A stretch of DNA of 12,202 nucleotides. It comes from Bacteroidota bacterium. Lineage in GTDB: Bacteria > Bacteroidota > Ignavibacteria > Ignavibacteriales > Melioribacteraceae. Each line of letters opens with the position of its first letter. The stretch's first letter is position 1. The translations under genes and the position numbers were made by a program. Below are positions 1 through 7,827 of this stretch, piece after piece. The stretch spans positions 1 to 12,202 of the forward strand of contig JAKAMS010000038.1 of the NCBI GenBank assembly GCA_021812745.1, read 5' to 3'. The notes beneath the pieces were generated by a model that made no database searches, was not told the origin of the DNA, and worked only from the letters and a program-made list of their open reading frames with translations.

Positions 1-1
1 T

Positions 2-2254
2 CCTTCTTCGGAAGCAATCGGTTACGGTAAAAGTTCGATGATGTGGAATATGCTGCGCGATCTTGTGGGAGATGAATCATTTATTAAAAGTTTTCAGAAA
101 TTTTATCGTGATAATAAATTCAAAGCCGCTTCTTATGATGATATCCGTATTGCATTCGAAAGCGTAACAGGCAAAGATCTGAAATCGTTCTTTGACCAAT
201 GGGTAAACAGAAAGGGTGCGCCGGAATTAAGTGTGTCAAATGTGAAATGCGAAAAGAAAGAGAACGGGTATGTACTTGGATTTACTCTAAAGCAGCTTCA
301 AAATGATGACGCGTTTGTTCTCGATGTTCCGGTAGCGGTCTCGTTTGCTAAATCATCTGTAATTAAAACTGTTTCAATGACTTCTAAAGAACAAAATTAT
401 GAATTCACTTTTTCTGAAAATCCGCTCTTAGTTCAAATTGATCCGCAATTCAATTTATTTAGAAAACTTAACTACAATGAAATTCCGCCGTCGCTTTCAA
501 AAATATTTGGTGCAGACGACTTGCTTATTTTGCTTCCGTCCGAAGCTTCAAAAGAAAAACTTGACTCGTACAAAGAATTGGCGAAAATCTGGTCTGATGA
601 TAAGACAAAAAAAATTGAAGTTTCTCTCGACAGCAAATATGAAAAACTTCCGGCTGATAAGAACATCTGGATTTTCGGAATGGAGAATAAGTTTACCAAA
701 ATTATAAATGAAGGATTAAAAGCTTACGGAAGTGAAATTAAAAATGATGCGGTATCATTCGGCAAGAGTTCGTTTCCGGTAAATAATAATAGTTTTATCA
801 TTTCGGTCCGTCATCCGGAAAATCCAAATAATGTGCTGGTTTATTTATCAAATGAAAATAAAGAAGCTGTTGAAGGTCTTGCTAAAAAGCTGCCTCATTA
901 CGGAAAATACAGCTACCTGGTATTCGAAGGAAATGAACCGACAAACATTGGAAAGGGAGAATGGAGTTCTGTTAATTCTCCGCTTATGGCAAAAGTTGTT
1001 ACACAAGGAGCTGATAATAATTATGATGCTCTGCCTGAATTGCCAAAACGTAAAGCGTTGGCAATGCTGACTCCGGTTTTTTCTTCAGAAAGAATGTTGA
1101 AAACCGTTAAATATCTGGCAAGTGAAGAGTTAGCCGGAAGAGCTCCTGGTTCTCCGGGCATTAATAAAGCAGCAGACTATATTGTTGAAAAATTTAAAAG
1201 TGCCGGACTTCTTCCGGGCGCAGATGACGGAACATATTTCCAGAAGTGGGATGAAGTAGTTGACGCCAATGGAACTAAAGCACAGGTTAAGAACATTATA
1301 GGAATTATTCCGGGCACGAATCCAAATCTTAAAGATGAATCGGTTATTGTTTGTGCTCATTACGATCATCTTGGTTTAGGATGGCCAGGTGCTAACAAAG
1401 GGAATGAAGGAAAGATTCATCCGGGAGCGGACGATAATGCAAGCGGTGTCTCTGTTATTCTTGAACTTGCCGAACTGCTTGGAAAAACTTTGAAGCCGCA
1501 GAGAACTATAATATTTGTAGCGTTCACTTCTGAAGAGAGCGGACTTCTGGGATCAAAATATTACGTTCAAAATATGAAACGGTTTCCGGCAAAGAAAGTT
1601 ATCGGCGTACTCAACTTTGATACGGTTGGCCGGTTAGGCAATAATAAATTACTTGTGCTTGGTGCGTCAAGCGCCCGCGAGTGGAGATTCATTTTCATGG
1701 GTGCAAGTTATGTTACCGGAGTTGAATCTGATATAGTAACCCAGGATCTGGATGCAAGCGATCAAAAAAGTTTTCTTGCTGTGGGTGTTCCGGGCGTGCA
1801 ATTTTTCTCGGGTGCTAACAGCGATTATCATAAACCTTCAGACACGGCAGATAAGATTGACGGAGCCGGTTTGATTAAAGTTGCCGCATTTGCTCAGGAA
1901 GGATTGTTGTATCTGGCAGACAGAATTGAACCTCTGACATTTCTGGGACAGGTTGCTGTTGAGACAAAGAAACCGGCAGCTTCCGGCGAAAGAAAAGTAT
2001 CAACAGGCAGTGTTCCCGATTTTACATTTTCGGGTGAAGGTGTAAAGATTGCCGACCTCGCTCCGGAGTCACCGGCTGCAAAAGCAGGTTTGCAAAAGGG
2101 AGATGTTATAATAAAACTTGGTCAGTTCATGGTTAAAAATCTGCGGGATTATTCCGATGCATTAAAAACTTTTGAACCTGGCAATGTTGTTGATCTTATT
2201 TATTTACGGGATGGTAAAGAGAATAGCACAAAAATCGAATTGATGTCCAAGTAA
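2..2254 (+). CDS. Multidomain peptidase, 3' part: M1 aminopeptidase C-terminal region + M28 zinc peptidase + PDZ (5' end outside window)
   Basis: The reading frame is open from base 2, so the true start lies upstream; the ATG at 38 is internal. The first translated residues carry a GYGKSS motif (Tyr codon 23-25) followed by a helix and an FFDQW segment. This matches the end of an M1 aminopeptidase catalytic domain, where this Tyr normally stabilises the transition state; the HExxH motif must lie upstream. Counting from the Met at 38, residues about 65-330 are a beta-rich region plus a domain with an HYGKYS motif, seen in M1-type proteins. Residues about 350-635 are an M28 peptidase with all expected zinc and catalytic residues: H441 and D443 (HYDH), D465/D466 (GADDNASG), E499/E500 (SEESG), D528 (NFDTVG) and H598 (SDYHKPSD). 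Residues about 662-735 are a PDZ domain (SPAAKAGLQKGDVI). It is probably exported and degrades peptides outside the cytoplasm, but its signal peptide is not visible. The downstream reductase gene starts 37 nt later. Confidence 0.93.
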   Translation, partial: PSSEAIGYGKSSMMWNMLRDLVGDESFIKSFQKFYRDNKFKAASYDDIRIAFESVTGKDLKSFFDQWVNRKGAPELSVSNVKCEKKENGYVLGFTLKQLQNDDAFVLDVPVAVSFAKSSVIKTVSMTSKEQNYEFTFSENPLLVQIDPQFNLFRKLNYNEIPPSLSKIFGADDLLILLPSEASKEKLDSYKELAKIWSDDKTKKIEVSLDSKYEKLPADKNIWIFGMENKFTKIINEGLKAYGSEIKNDAVSFGKSSFPVNNNSFIISVRHPENPNNVLVYLSNENKEAVEGLAKKLPHYGKYSYLVFEGNEPTNIGKGEWSSVNSPLMAKVVTQGADNNYDALPELPKRKALAMLTPVFSSERMLKTVKYLASEELAGRAPGSPGINKAADYIVEKFKSAGLLPGADDGTYFQKWDEVVDANGTKAQVKNIIGIIPGTNPNLKDESVIVCAHYDHLGLGWPGANKGNEGKIHPGADDNASGVSVILELAELLGKTLKPQRTIIFVAFTSEESGLLGSKYYVQNMKRFPAKKVIGVLNFDTVGRLGNNKLLVLGASSAREWRFIFMGASYVTGVESDIVTQDLDASDQKSFLAVGVPGVQFFSGANSDYHKPSDTADKIDGAGLIKVAAFAQEGLLYLADRIEPLTFLGQVAVETKKPAASGERKVSTGSVPDFTFSGEGVKIADLAPESPAAKAGLQKGDVIIKLGQFMVKNLRDYSDALKTFEPGNVVDLIYLRDGKENSTKIELMSK

Positions 2255-2282
2255 TAAATAAACGAATAAAAATTATTTCTTC

Positions 2283-2286
2283 GGAG
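2283..2286 (+). promoter_or_regulatory. Shine-Dalgarno site of the aldo/keto reductase gene
   Basis: GGAG lies 5 nt before the ATG at 2292. It fixes that start and shows that this organism uses anti-SD pairing. Confidence 0.7.
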
Positions 2287-2291
2287 ATAAA

Positions 2292-3170
2292 ATGTCATTC
2301 AATCTTTCAAGAATCGTTCTTGGGTTCTGGCGCGCGCGCGAATGGAATTATACGATTCAGCAACTTAACACGCTAGTCTCTCAATCAATTGAATTGGGTG
2401 TAACATCATTTGACCATGCCGATATATATGGTAATTACGAATGCGAAACAATCTTCGGAAATATTCTGAAAGATAATTCTTCTATTAGAGAGAAGATTCA
2501 AATTGTTACAAAGTGCGGAATAAAATTGTTGTCGCCGCAATTCCCGGAAACTCAAATAAAGCACTATGATACTGGCAAGGAACATATTATTAAGTCGGTT
2601 AATAACTCACTAAAAAATCTGAATACGGATTACATTGATCTGTTGCTCATTCACCGTCCTGATCCGTTTATGAATGCAGACGAAACCGCGGAAGCTTTTT
2701 ATGAATTAAAAAAAATGGGAAAGGTGCTTCATTTCGGTGTATCAAACTTTTTACCGCACCAATTTTCGATGCTACAATCGCGGTTAGATTTTCCTCTCTC
2801 CACAAATCAAATAGAAGTCTCGGTATTATGCATAGAACATTTTGAAAATGGCAATGTTGATTATCTTCAAGAGAAACGCGTTGCACCTATGGTTTGGTCG
2901 CCATTTGCTGGCGGCAGGATATTCTGGGAAAATAGCGATCAAGCAATTCGTGTTAGAAATATATTGAATGAGTTTGCGGTTAAATATCAAACCGGAATTG
3001 ATGCCATTGCAAATGCCTGGCTGTTGGTTCATCCGGTAAATTTTATTATTGTTCTCGGTACGGGTAAAATTGAGCGGGTTAAATCGGCACTTAAAGGCAT
3101 GGAGATAAAATTAACACGAGAAGAATGGTTTAAGATTTGGATTGCATCGAAAGGAAATGAAGTGCCGTAA
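2292..3170 (+). CDS. ydhF: Aldo/keto reductase, YdhF type
   Basis: A 292-aa cytosolic NAD(P)H-dependent oxidoreductase that reduces carbonyl groups; the physiological substrate is unknown. The complete AKR catalytic tetrad is visible: D41 and Y46 in DHADIYG, K74 in TKCGIK and H121 in LLIHRPDPF. The C-terminal cofactor-binding motif is GTGKIERV. From memory, the length and several blocks (LLIHRPDP, FGVSNF, STNQIEVS, GSGKIERV-like, and a C-terminal EW/QWF segment) closely follow E. coli YdhF, so I use that symbol for family membership only. The ATG start is supported by GGAG 5 nt upstream. No signal peptide is seen. It follows the peptidase gene by 37 nt and could be co-transcribed, although the functions are not obviously linked. 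An 11-base alternating GC run at 2330-2340 encodes part of the N-terminal WRARE segment without breaking the frame. Confidence 0.94.
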   Translation: MSFNLSRIVLGFWRAREWNYTIQQLNTLVSQSIELGVTSFDHADIYGNYECETIFGNILKDNSSIREKIQIVTKCGIKLLSPQFPETQIKHYDTGKEHIIKSVNNSLKNLNTDYIDLLLIHRPDPFMNADETAEAFYELKKMGKVLHFGVSNFLPHQFSMLQSRLDFPLSTNQIEVSVLCIEHFENGNVDYLQEKRVAPMVWSPFAGGRIFWENSDQAIRVRNILNEFAVKYQTGIDAIANAWLLVHPVNFIIVLGTGKIERVKSALKGMEIKLTREEWFKIWIASKGNEVP

Positions 3171-3178
3171 ATTCCCAC

Positions 3179-3200
3179 TTTGTTTTTTAGATAAAACAAA
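3179..3200 (+). terminator. Weak AT-rich hairpin after the reductase gene, possible terminator
   Basis: Perfect 8-bp arms TTTGTTTT (3179-3186) and AAAACAAA (3193-3200) enclose a 6-nt loop, 8 nt after the stop codon. The stem has only one GC pair and no T-tract follows, so termination is a guess. Confidence 0.3.
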
Positions 3201-3279
3201 AACGGTGATTATGCTAAATCTTTTACAATGACAATCTTTTTAGAATTATAAATCTTGACCGATGACTTTTAATTCTAAC

Positions 3280-3397
3280 ATTGCCTAAGAACCGATTCTT
3301 CAAGAACCGTTGAATTTTATAAATGAGCGGTTGCTAAATGAAGATTATAATTAATGAGCAAAGATTATAAAATTTATTGCAATGTCTCTTAGGCAAT
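3280..3397. repeat. Spacer segment bounded by an 11-bp perfect inverted repeat
   Basis: ATTGCCTAAGA (3280-3290) is exactly mirrored by TCTTAGGCAAT (3387-3397). The 96 nt between them contain AAGAACCG twice (3287-3294 and 3302-3309), a CGG-containing partner (AACCG 3305-3309 with CGGTT 3328-3332), and AAGATTATAA twice at a 20-nt period (3341-3350 and 3361-3370). The segment holds no ORF. It could be a small MITE-like element, a cruciform-forming regulatory region or a long leader for the beta-mannosidase gene. TAAC stands directly outside the left arm (3276-3279) and again 2 nt outside the right arm (3400-3403), a weak hint of a target duplication. The rest of the 3171-3444 spacer shows nothing I can name. 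Confidence 0.45.
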
Positions 3398-3444
3398 TGT
3401 AACTTTCATATAAAGTATCGTTAAAAATTTTATGGTAAAGAAAA

Positions 3445-6012
3445 ATGAGAAAAATATTTTTGTTCATTTTGCTAATGTTAATTGTAATCAATTCAATCAG
3501 TGCTATGGCGGAAGAAGATAGATCAAATAACCAAAAAGAAATTAAAAACGGGTGGAAGTTTCGTCAAGCTGACAGCGATAAATGGTATCCGGCAAAAGTG
3601 CCGGGCTGTGTTCACACCGATCTTCTGGATAACGCACTAATCAAAGATCCATTTTACCGCACTAATGAAAAAGATCTTCAATGGATAGACAAAGTTGATT
3701 GGGAATATGAAACTACTATAAACTTGGAAGATTCATTTCTCAAAAACGAAAATATTGAAATCGTTTGCGATGGATTGGATACTTACGCCGATGTTTTTCT
3801 GAATGGTAAAAAAATTATATCGGCAGACAACATGTTCCGCCAATGGAAAGCAAATTGCAAATCATTCCTTGTGCCTGGCGAAAATAAATTGCGGATCTAT
3901 TTTCATTCTCCAATAAAAATTGATTTGCCGAAATTTGATAGCTTACCGTATGCATTACCGGCATCGAACGATCAAAGTGAAAATGGACTGTTGGGTAAAA
4001 AGCAGGTAAGTATCTTTGCACGTAAGGCGCCGTATCACTATGGGTGGGATTGGGGTCCGCGTTTTGTAACATCCGGAATTTGGCGTCCAATATTTCTTAA
4101 AGCGTGGAATAGCGCAACAATTGAAAGTATTCAGTTTATTCAAAACAGTTTAAGTAAAGATCTCGCTGCAATCACGGCAAAACTTACAATCCAATCGAAT
4201 GTAAATGACCATGTAATTCTAAAAATCAAAAATGGCGATGATGAATCGGTTAATAAATCCATTCACTTGAAAAAAGGATTGAACGAGATTACTGCTTCAT
4301 TTCAAATTGTGAATCCTAAGTTCTGGTGGCCTAATGGTCTAGGCGAACCAAATCTTTATTACTTCGAAACTTCAATCCAAAAAGGTGATAATGAAATTGA
4401 TAAGATTTACGGAAATATTGGTCTGCGCACAATAGAAGTCATTCAAGATCAAGATTCAGTTGGAAGAAGTTTTTATCTCAAGGTAAACGGTAAACCAGTT
4501 TTTATGAAAGGCGCTAATTACATACCGAGCGATATTTTTCTGCCGAGAGTTACCAGAGCAGATTACGAAGCTATTATCAAATCTGCAGTTGATGCTAATA
4601 TGAATATGCTTAGAGTCTGGGGAGGCGGAATTTATGAGAATGATATTTTTTATGATTTATGTGATAGGAATGGAATTCTTCTTTGGCAGGATTTTATGTT
4701 TGCTTGCAGTATGTATCCGGGAGATGAACATTTTCTAGAGAATGTTAGACATGAAGTGATTGATAACGTTAAGCGGCTTCGCAATCATCCATCCATTGCT
4801 CTTTGGTGCGGCAATAATGAAATAGAAGATGCGTGGAATCGTTGGGGATGGAAAGAAACAATACCAGAGAAGTATCATAAAGAAGTATATAATGCTTATT
4901 CCGAACTCTTCTTGAATATCATTCCTTCAGTAGTAAAAGAATATGACGGAACAAGATTTTACTGGCCATCATCACCAAGTTCGGATTTTGGAAGACCATC
5001 GAATAAAGAATCCGGTGATTTTCATTATTGGGGAGTGTGGCATGGTAAAGAACCATTCGAAGCTTTCCAAAACAATGCCGGAAGATTTATTAGCGAGTAT
5101 GGTTTTCAATCCTTTCCGGAATTTAAAACTGTGAAATCTTACACCAAACCTGAAGATTGGAATATTGAATCCGAAGTAATGATGTCTCATCAGCGGAGCG
5201 GTATCGGAAATTTAAGAATCCGGGATTACCTGAACATGTATTACAAAACTCCGAAAGATTTCGAATCATTTTTATATGTAGGACAGGTTCTGCAAGCATA
5301 CGGAATAAAGCAGGCAATAGAAACACACAGAAGAAACATGCCGTATTGTATGGGTTCGCTTTTTTGGCAGATAGATGATTGTTGGCCTGTGGCTTCATGG
5401 TCCAGCATAGATTATTATAAAAGGTGGAAAGCGGCTCAATATGCCGCAAAAAAATCTTATGAACAGATAATGATTTCGCCGGAAATTAAGAACGATAATC
5501 TCAATTTCTTTATTGTCTCTGATAAACTAGAACCTGTAACCGCGGATCTGAACATTCGGGCTATAGATTTCAACGGGAAAGAATTATTTAGCAAATCATT
5601 ACCGGTGAATATTGAAGCCAACGGAAGCCAATCATATTTAACGCTGAGCAAGAAAGAATTATCTGGCGGCGAACTTGAAAATAAAATTGCAATAATTGCG
5701 CGGATAGTTGATGGAAAAGAACTACTAAGCGAGAACATAATCTATCTGAAGCATCCTAAAGATTTGTTTCTGGAAAAGCCGGAAATTAAAATAAACATTG
5801 TAAAAAATTACGGTGGATATGAAATCGAAATGAATACCAACAAATTAGCTAAAGATGTTTATCTAAGTATGGATCAGGATGGCTTTTTCACGGATAATTA
5901 TTTCGATTTGCTGCCCGGCGTAACAAAAAAGATTGAAATTAAAACGCAGAATGAAATTCTCGATCTGAAAAGCAAAATTAAAATTGTCAGTCTCATTGAC
6001 AGTTTTGATTAG
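3445..6012 (+). CDS. Secreted beta-mannosidase, glycoside hydrolase family 2
   Basis: An 855-aa enzyme expected to remove beta-1,4-linked mannose from the non-reducing end of manno-oligosaccharides by a retaining mechanism. Residues 1-22 are a signal peptide: MRK, a hydrophobic core, and an A-M-A cleavage site before EED, so it acts outside the cytoplasm. The N-terminal sugar-binding domain (about 33-220) has the beta-mannosidase signatures VPGCVHTDLL (52-61) and WDWGPR (201-206). An Ig-like domain (about 221-330) precedes the TIM barrel (about 331-678). The acid/base is E459 in WCGNNE and the nucleophile is E551 in ISEYGFQS; VWGGGIYE (391-398) lines the site. Residues 679-855 form C-terminal beta domains. 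Length fits full-length Bacteroides-type beta-mannosidases. The start has only a weak AAAG upstream but is fixed by the signal peptide. GH2 also contains beta-galactosidases and glucuronidases, but the N-terminal and WDWGPR signatures favour mannosidase. Confidence 0.94.
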   Translation: MRKIFLFILLMLIVINSISAMAEEDRSNNQKEIKNGWKFRQADSDKWYPAKVPGCVHTDLLDNALIKDPFYRTNEKDLQWIDKVDWEYETTINLEDSFLKNENIEIVCDGLDTYADVFLNGKKIISADNMFRQWKANCKSFLVPGENKLRIYFHSPIKIDLPKFDSLPYALPASNDQSENGLLGKKQVSIFARKAPYHYGWDWGPRFVTSGIWRPIFLKAWNSATIESIQFIQNSLSKDLAAITAKLTIQSNVNDHVILKIKNGDDESVNKSIHLKKGLNEITASFQIVNPKFWWPNGLGEPNLYYFETSIQKGDNEIDKIYGNIGLRTIEVIQDQDSVGRSFYLKVNGKPVFMKGANYIPSDIFLPRVTRADYEAIIKSAVDANMNMLRVWGGGIYENDIFYDLCDRNGILLWQDFMFACSMYPGDEHFLENVRHEVIDNVKRLRNHPSIALWCGNNEIEDAWNRWGWKETIPEKYHKEVYNAYSELFLNIIPSVVKEYDGTRFYWPSSPSSDFGRPSNKESGDFHYWGVWHGKEPFEAFQNNAGRFISEYGFQSFPEFKTVKSYTKPEDWNIESEVMMSHQRSGIGNLRIRDYLNMYYKTPKDFESFLYVGQVLQAYGIKQAIETHRRNMPYCMGSLFWQIDDCWPVASWSSIDYYKRWKAAQYAAKKSYEQIMISPEIKNDNLNFFIVSDKLEPVTADLNIRAIDFNGKELFSKSLPVNIEANGSQSYLTLSKKELSGGELENKIAIIARIVDGKELLSENIIYLKHPKDLFLEKPEIKINIVKNYGGYEIEMNTNKLAKDVYLSMDQDGFFTDNYFDLLPGVTKKIEIKTQNEILDLKSKIKIVSLIDSFD

Positions 6013-6159
6013 AGACAGATGAAACAAATATGTCTAACTACTAACGATTTGTTAAAGAAATAATTGCGTTAAAGAGTAAGCTCTCATAATTTTATTATTG
6101 AGATAAGTGAAAATCGTGCATGTCTTCCTTAAATCAACTAAAAGTAAAAATTGAAGTCC

Positions 6160-6163
6160 GGAG
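6160..6163 (+). promoter_or_regulatory. Shine-Dalgarno site deciding the galM start
   Basis: GGAG lies 6 nt before the ATG at 6170. The alternative ATG at 6233, which would give a protein without a signal peptide, has no such site, so the exported form is favoured. Confidence 0.7.
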
Positions 6164-6169
6164 TTCAAG

Positions 6170-7312
6170 ATGAAAAAAATACTTAAGCTAAGTTCACTAT
6201 TTATTCTGCTCTTGGTATCCACGGTATACTCTATGTCTAATAATGAGGTTTTACAAATGATCGAGAAAAAATTATTCGGAAAACTATCCGATGGCAGCGA
6301 AATATTTGCTTATACTCTTAAAAATCAAAATGGAATGACTGCCGAAATTATTAACTACGGCGCTATTGTTGTTTCTTTAACAGCGCCCGATAGGAATGGC
6401 AAGTTTGAAGATATTGTACTTGGCTACGATAATATTGATTCTTACGTTAAAGATAATAATTACTTCGGAGCTATTGTTGGCAGGTATGGGAACAGAATTG
6501 GTAAAGGCAAATTTATGCTGGAAGGGAAAGACTACCAGCTTACAATTAATAACGGTGAAAATCATTTACATGGAGGCAAAGCCGGATTTAGTAAAAAAGT
6601 TTGGAGCGCAGAACCAATAGAAAGTGCAAACGATCCGGCATTAAGACTTACTTATGTTAGTAAAGATGGAGAAGAAGGATATCCCGGAACGGTTACAATC
6701 ACAGTTGTTTACACTCTTACCAAGAATAATGAATTAAAAATTGAATATACCGGCACAACGGATAAAACTACAATTTTCAATCCGACCCATCACTCATATT
6801 TTAATTTAAGCGGGAATATGAACACTACCATTCTTGACCATGAATTGTGGATCAATGCCGATAAAATTACTCCGGTTGATAATAGTTTAATTACCACAGG
6901 CGAGTTTGCGGATGTTGCGAATACACCAATGGATTTCCGCTCGCCCAAAAAAGTCGGGAAGGATATCAATGCAGATTTTGAACAGTTAAAATTTGGATTA
7001 GGTTACGACCATAATTGGGTTATTAATGGTTATAATAAAAAAGTAAATAAAATTGCCAGTCTTTACGAAGCCGGTTCCGGAAGATTTATGGAGGTGTATT
7101 CCAATCAACCAGGTGTGCAATTTTATAGCGGAAACTTTTTGGATGGAACTGCCACAGGCAAGAAGGGAGTCAAATATCAGCATAGAAGCGCATTATGTCT
7201 CGAAGCTCAATGTTTCCCAGATTCTCCTAACAAACCTCAATTTCCTTCTGTCATATTAAAACCAGGCGAGGTTTATCAACAAACCACTATTTATAAATTT
7301 TCAACGAAGTAA
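6170..7312 (+). CDS. galM: Galactose mutarotase (aldose 1-epimerase), with signal peptide
   Basis: A 380-aa enzyme that interconverts alpha and beta anomers of galactose, glucose and probably other aldoses. The GalM active-site residues are all visible: R105 in GRYGNRI, H134 in NHLHGG, H208 in NPTHHSYFNL, D280 in GLGYDH and the general base E345 in CLEAQCFPDSPN. Residues 1-21 are a lysine-starting hydrophobic segment (MKKILKLSSLFILLL) that looks like a signal peptide, so this copy is likely periplasmic, unlike the cytosolic E. coli enzyme. It sits 157 nt after the exported beta-mannosidase, which releases beta-anomeric mannose; a mutarotase beside it makes sense for supplying the anomer preferred by a transporter or kinase. 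The spacer has only short AT-rich hairpins and no clear promoter, so co-transcription with the mannosidase is plausible. A strong terminator follows. Confidence 0.95.
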   Translation: MKKILKLSSLFILLLVSTVYSMSNNEVLQMIEKKLFGKLSDGSEIFAYTLKNQNGMTAEIINYGAIVVSLTAPDRNGKFEDIVLGYDNIDSYVKDNNYFGAIVGRYGNRIGKGKFMLEGKDYQLTINNGENHLHGGKAGFSKKVWSAEPIESANDPALRLTYVSKDGEEGYPGTVTITVVYTLTKNNELKIEYTGTTDKTTIFNPTHHSYFNLSGNMNTTILDHELWINADKITPVDNSLITTGEFADVANTPMDFRSPKKVGKDINADFEQLKFGLGYDHNWVINGYNKKVNKIASLYEAGSGRFMEVYSNQPGVQFYSGNFLDGTATGKKGVKYQHRSALCLEAQCFPDSPNKPQFPSVILKPGEVYQQTTIYKFSTK

Positions 7313-7368
7313 TTCCTTTTACGAAAAACAAATTTTTTTAATAGTAATAGAGAATTAGTGATTCTAGG

Positions 7369-7402
7369 AGAAAGCTCGAAAGGAATTTCGAGCTTTCTTT
7401 TT
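7369..7402 (+). terminator. Strong rho-independent terminator after galM
   Basis: A 13-bp perfect stem pairs 7369-7381 with 7386-7398 around a GGAA tetraloop, with AGCTCGAAA/TTTCGAGCT at its core. A T-run at 7398-7402 follows. It ends the mannosidase-galM transcription unit and separates it from the signalling operon. Confidence 0.94.
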
Positions 7403-7448
7403 ATATAAATTTTATTTGAAATAACGTCTGAAACGACAAAAATTATTT

Positions 7449-7478
7449 TTGTAACGGCAGATTATTATTCCTTAAAAT
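7449..7478 (+). promoter_or_regulatory. Candidate promoter of the HDOD/histidine kinase operon
   Basis: TTGTAA (7449-7454) and TAAAAT (7473-7478) are 18 nt apart and resemble sigma70 -35 and -10 boxes. This is the first plausible promoter after the galM terminator. It overlaps an AT-rich 7-bp hairpin (7436-7442 with 7446-7452). Such boxes arise easily in AT-rich DNA, so confidence is low. Confidence 0.35.
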
Positions 7479-7596
7479 TAAACTAAGTCTTCTTTTCTCC
7501 GATAATAATAATCAGATAGAAACCGCTTGGTCACATCCTCCAATATAAGATCAATGGGGTAGTCTTTATTCATCAGAAAAAATCGAGTAGTGCTAA
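7479..7596 (+). other. About 110-nt leader before the signalling operon, no recognised element
   Basis: If the promoter at 7449-7478 is real, the mRNA has a leader of about 110 nt. I looked for c-di-GMP riboswitch consensus blocks because of the HD-type genes downstream and did not find them. Only a short TTGG/CCAA pairing (7527-7530 with 7540-7543) and an ATAAT-rich stretch are visible. There is no ORF. Confidence 0.4.
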
Positions 7597-7827
7597 GTGG
7601 GCAAATCAATTCCAATAGAGATGATTGAAGATGGAATGACGCTAGCGGAGTCCATTAAGAATAAATATGGACAAATAATGCTTGCCGAAAAAGTAAAGTT
7701 GGATTTCAAGCAAAAAAAAATGTTAAAGCTTTGGGGAATAACCTCTGTTGTAATAGTGTCAAATGATGACGCACAAGAACAAACCTTTTACAATCCGGAT
7801 GTAATTGAGAAAGAAAAAAAATGTTAG
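7597..7827 (+). CDS. Small HD/HDOD-associated protein, N-terminal part; probably frameshift-split
   Basis: A 76-aa protein with the pattern IPIEMIEDGMTLAESIKNKY, then GQIMLAEKVKLD, then a LWGITSVVIV strand. This matches the small domain (IPxxxLxxGMxLAxxVxNxxGxxLL...LxxxGIxxVxV) known beside HDOD genes or at the N-terminus of HD-GYP proteins. Its biochemical role is unknown; a docking or adaptor role in the HD-type signalling complex is an inference. GTG at 7597 is the only start that keeps the conserved K-x-IPIE beginning, since a stop codon stands directly upstream (7594-7596). There is no clear Shine-Dalgarno site. Homologues, as I remember them, continue for roughly 30-50 residues with an F-x-x-V-x-x-N-P helical segment. 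Here translation stops at a TAG just after eight A residues (7814-7821), and that missing segment appears in the overlapping -1 frame (7821-7919). Confidence 0.8.
   Translation: MGKSIPIEMIEDGMTLAESIKNKYGQIMLAEKVKLDFKQKKMLKLWGITSVVIVSNDDAQEQTFYNPDVIEKEKKC
7814..7821 (+). promoter_or_regulatory. A8 run at the overlap: possible slippage site
   Basis: Zero-frame reading is GAA AAA AAA TGT TAG. Slipping back one base on the A-run, or transcription adding one A, gives AAA AAA ATG TTA GCT and joins the 76-aa frame to the 32-codon frame. A AAA AAA is a known slippery heptamer, but I see no strong downstream stem-loop or pseudoknot. Confidence 0.45.

Noticed and set aside
5123..5449. 108-codon reading frame on the minus strand
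   Set aside because: It lies wholly inside the well-supported beta-mannosidase gene, has no start signal and no protein-like pattern.
5985..6035. Short hairpins around the end of the beta-mannosidase gene (TGTCA/TGACA at 5985-6001, AGACA/TGTCT at 6013-6035)
   Set aside because: Stems are only 5 bp, one lies within coding sequence, and no proper T-tract follows, so they are not called as a terminator.
6082..6103. Bulged AT-rich hairpin in the mannosidase-galM spacer
   Set aside because: It is interrupted and almost all AT. Such foldbacks are common in this composition and no T-tract follows.
7479..7596. Possible c-di-GMP riboswitch before the HDOD operon
   Set aside because: The conserved blocks of class I and II c-di-GMP aptamers are absent and the pairings found are too short.
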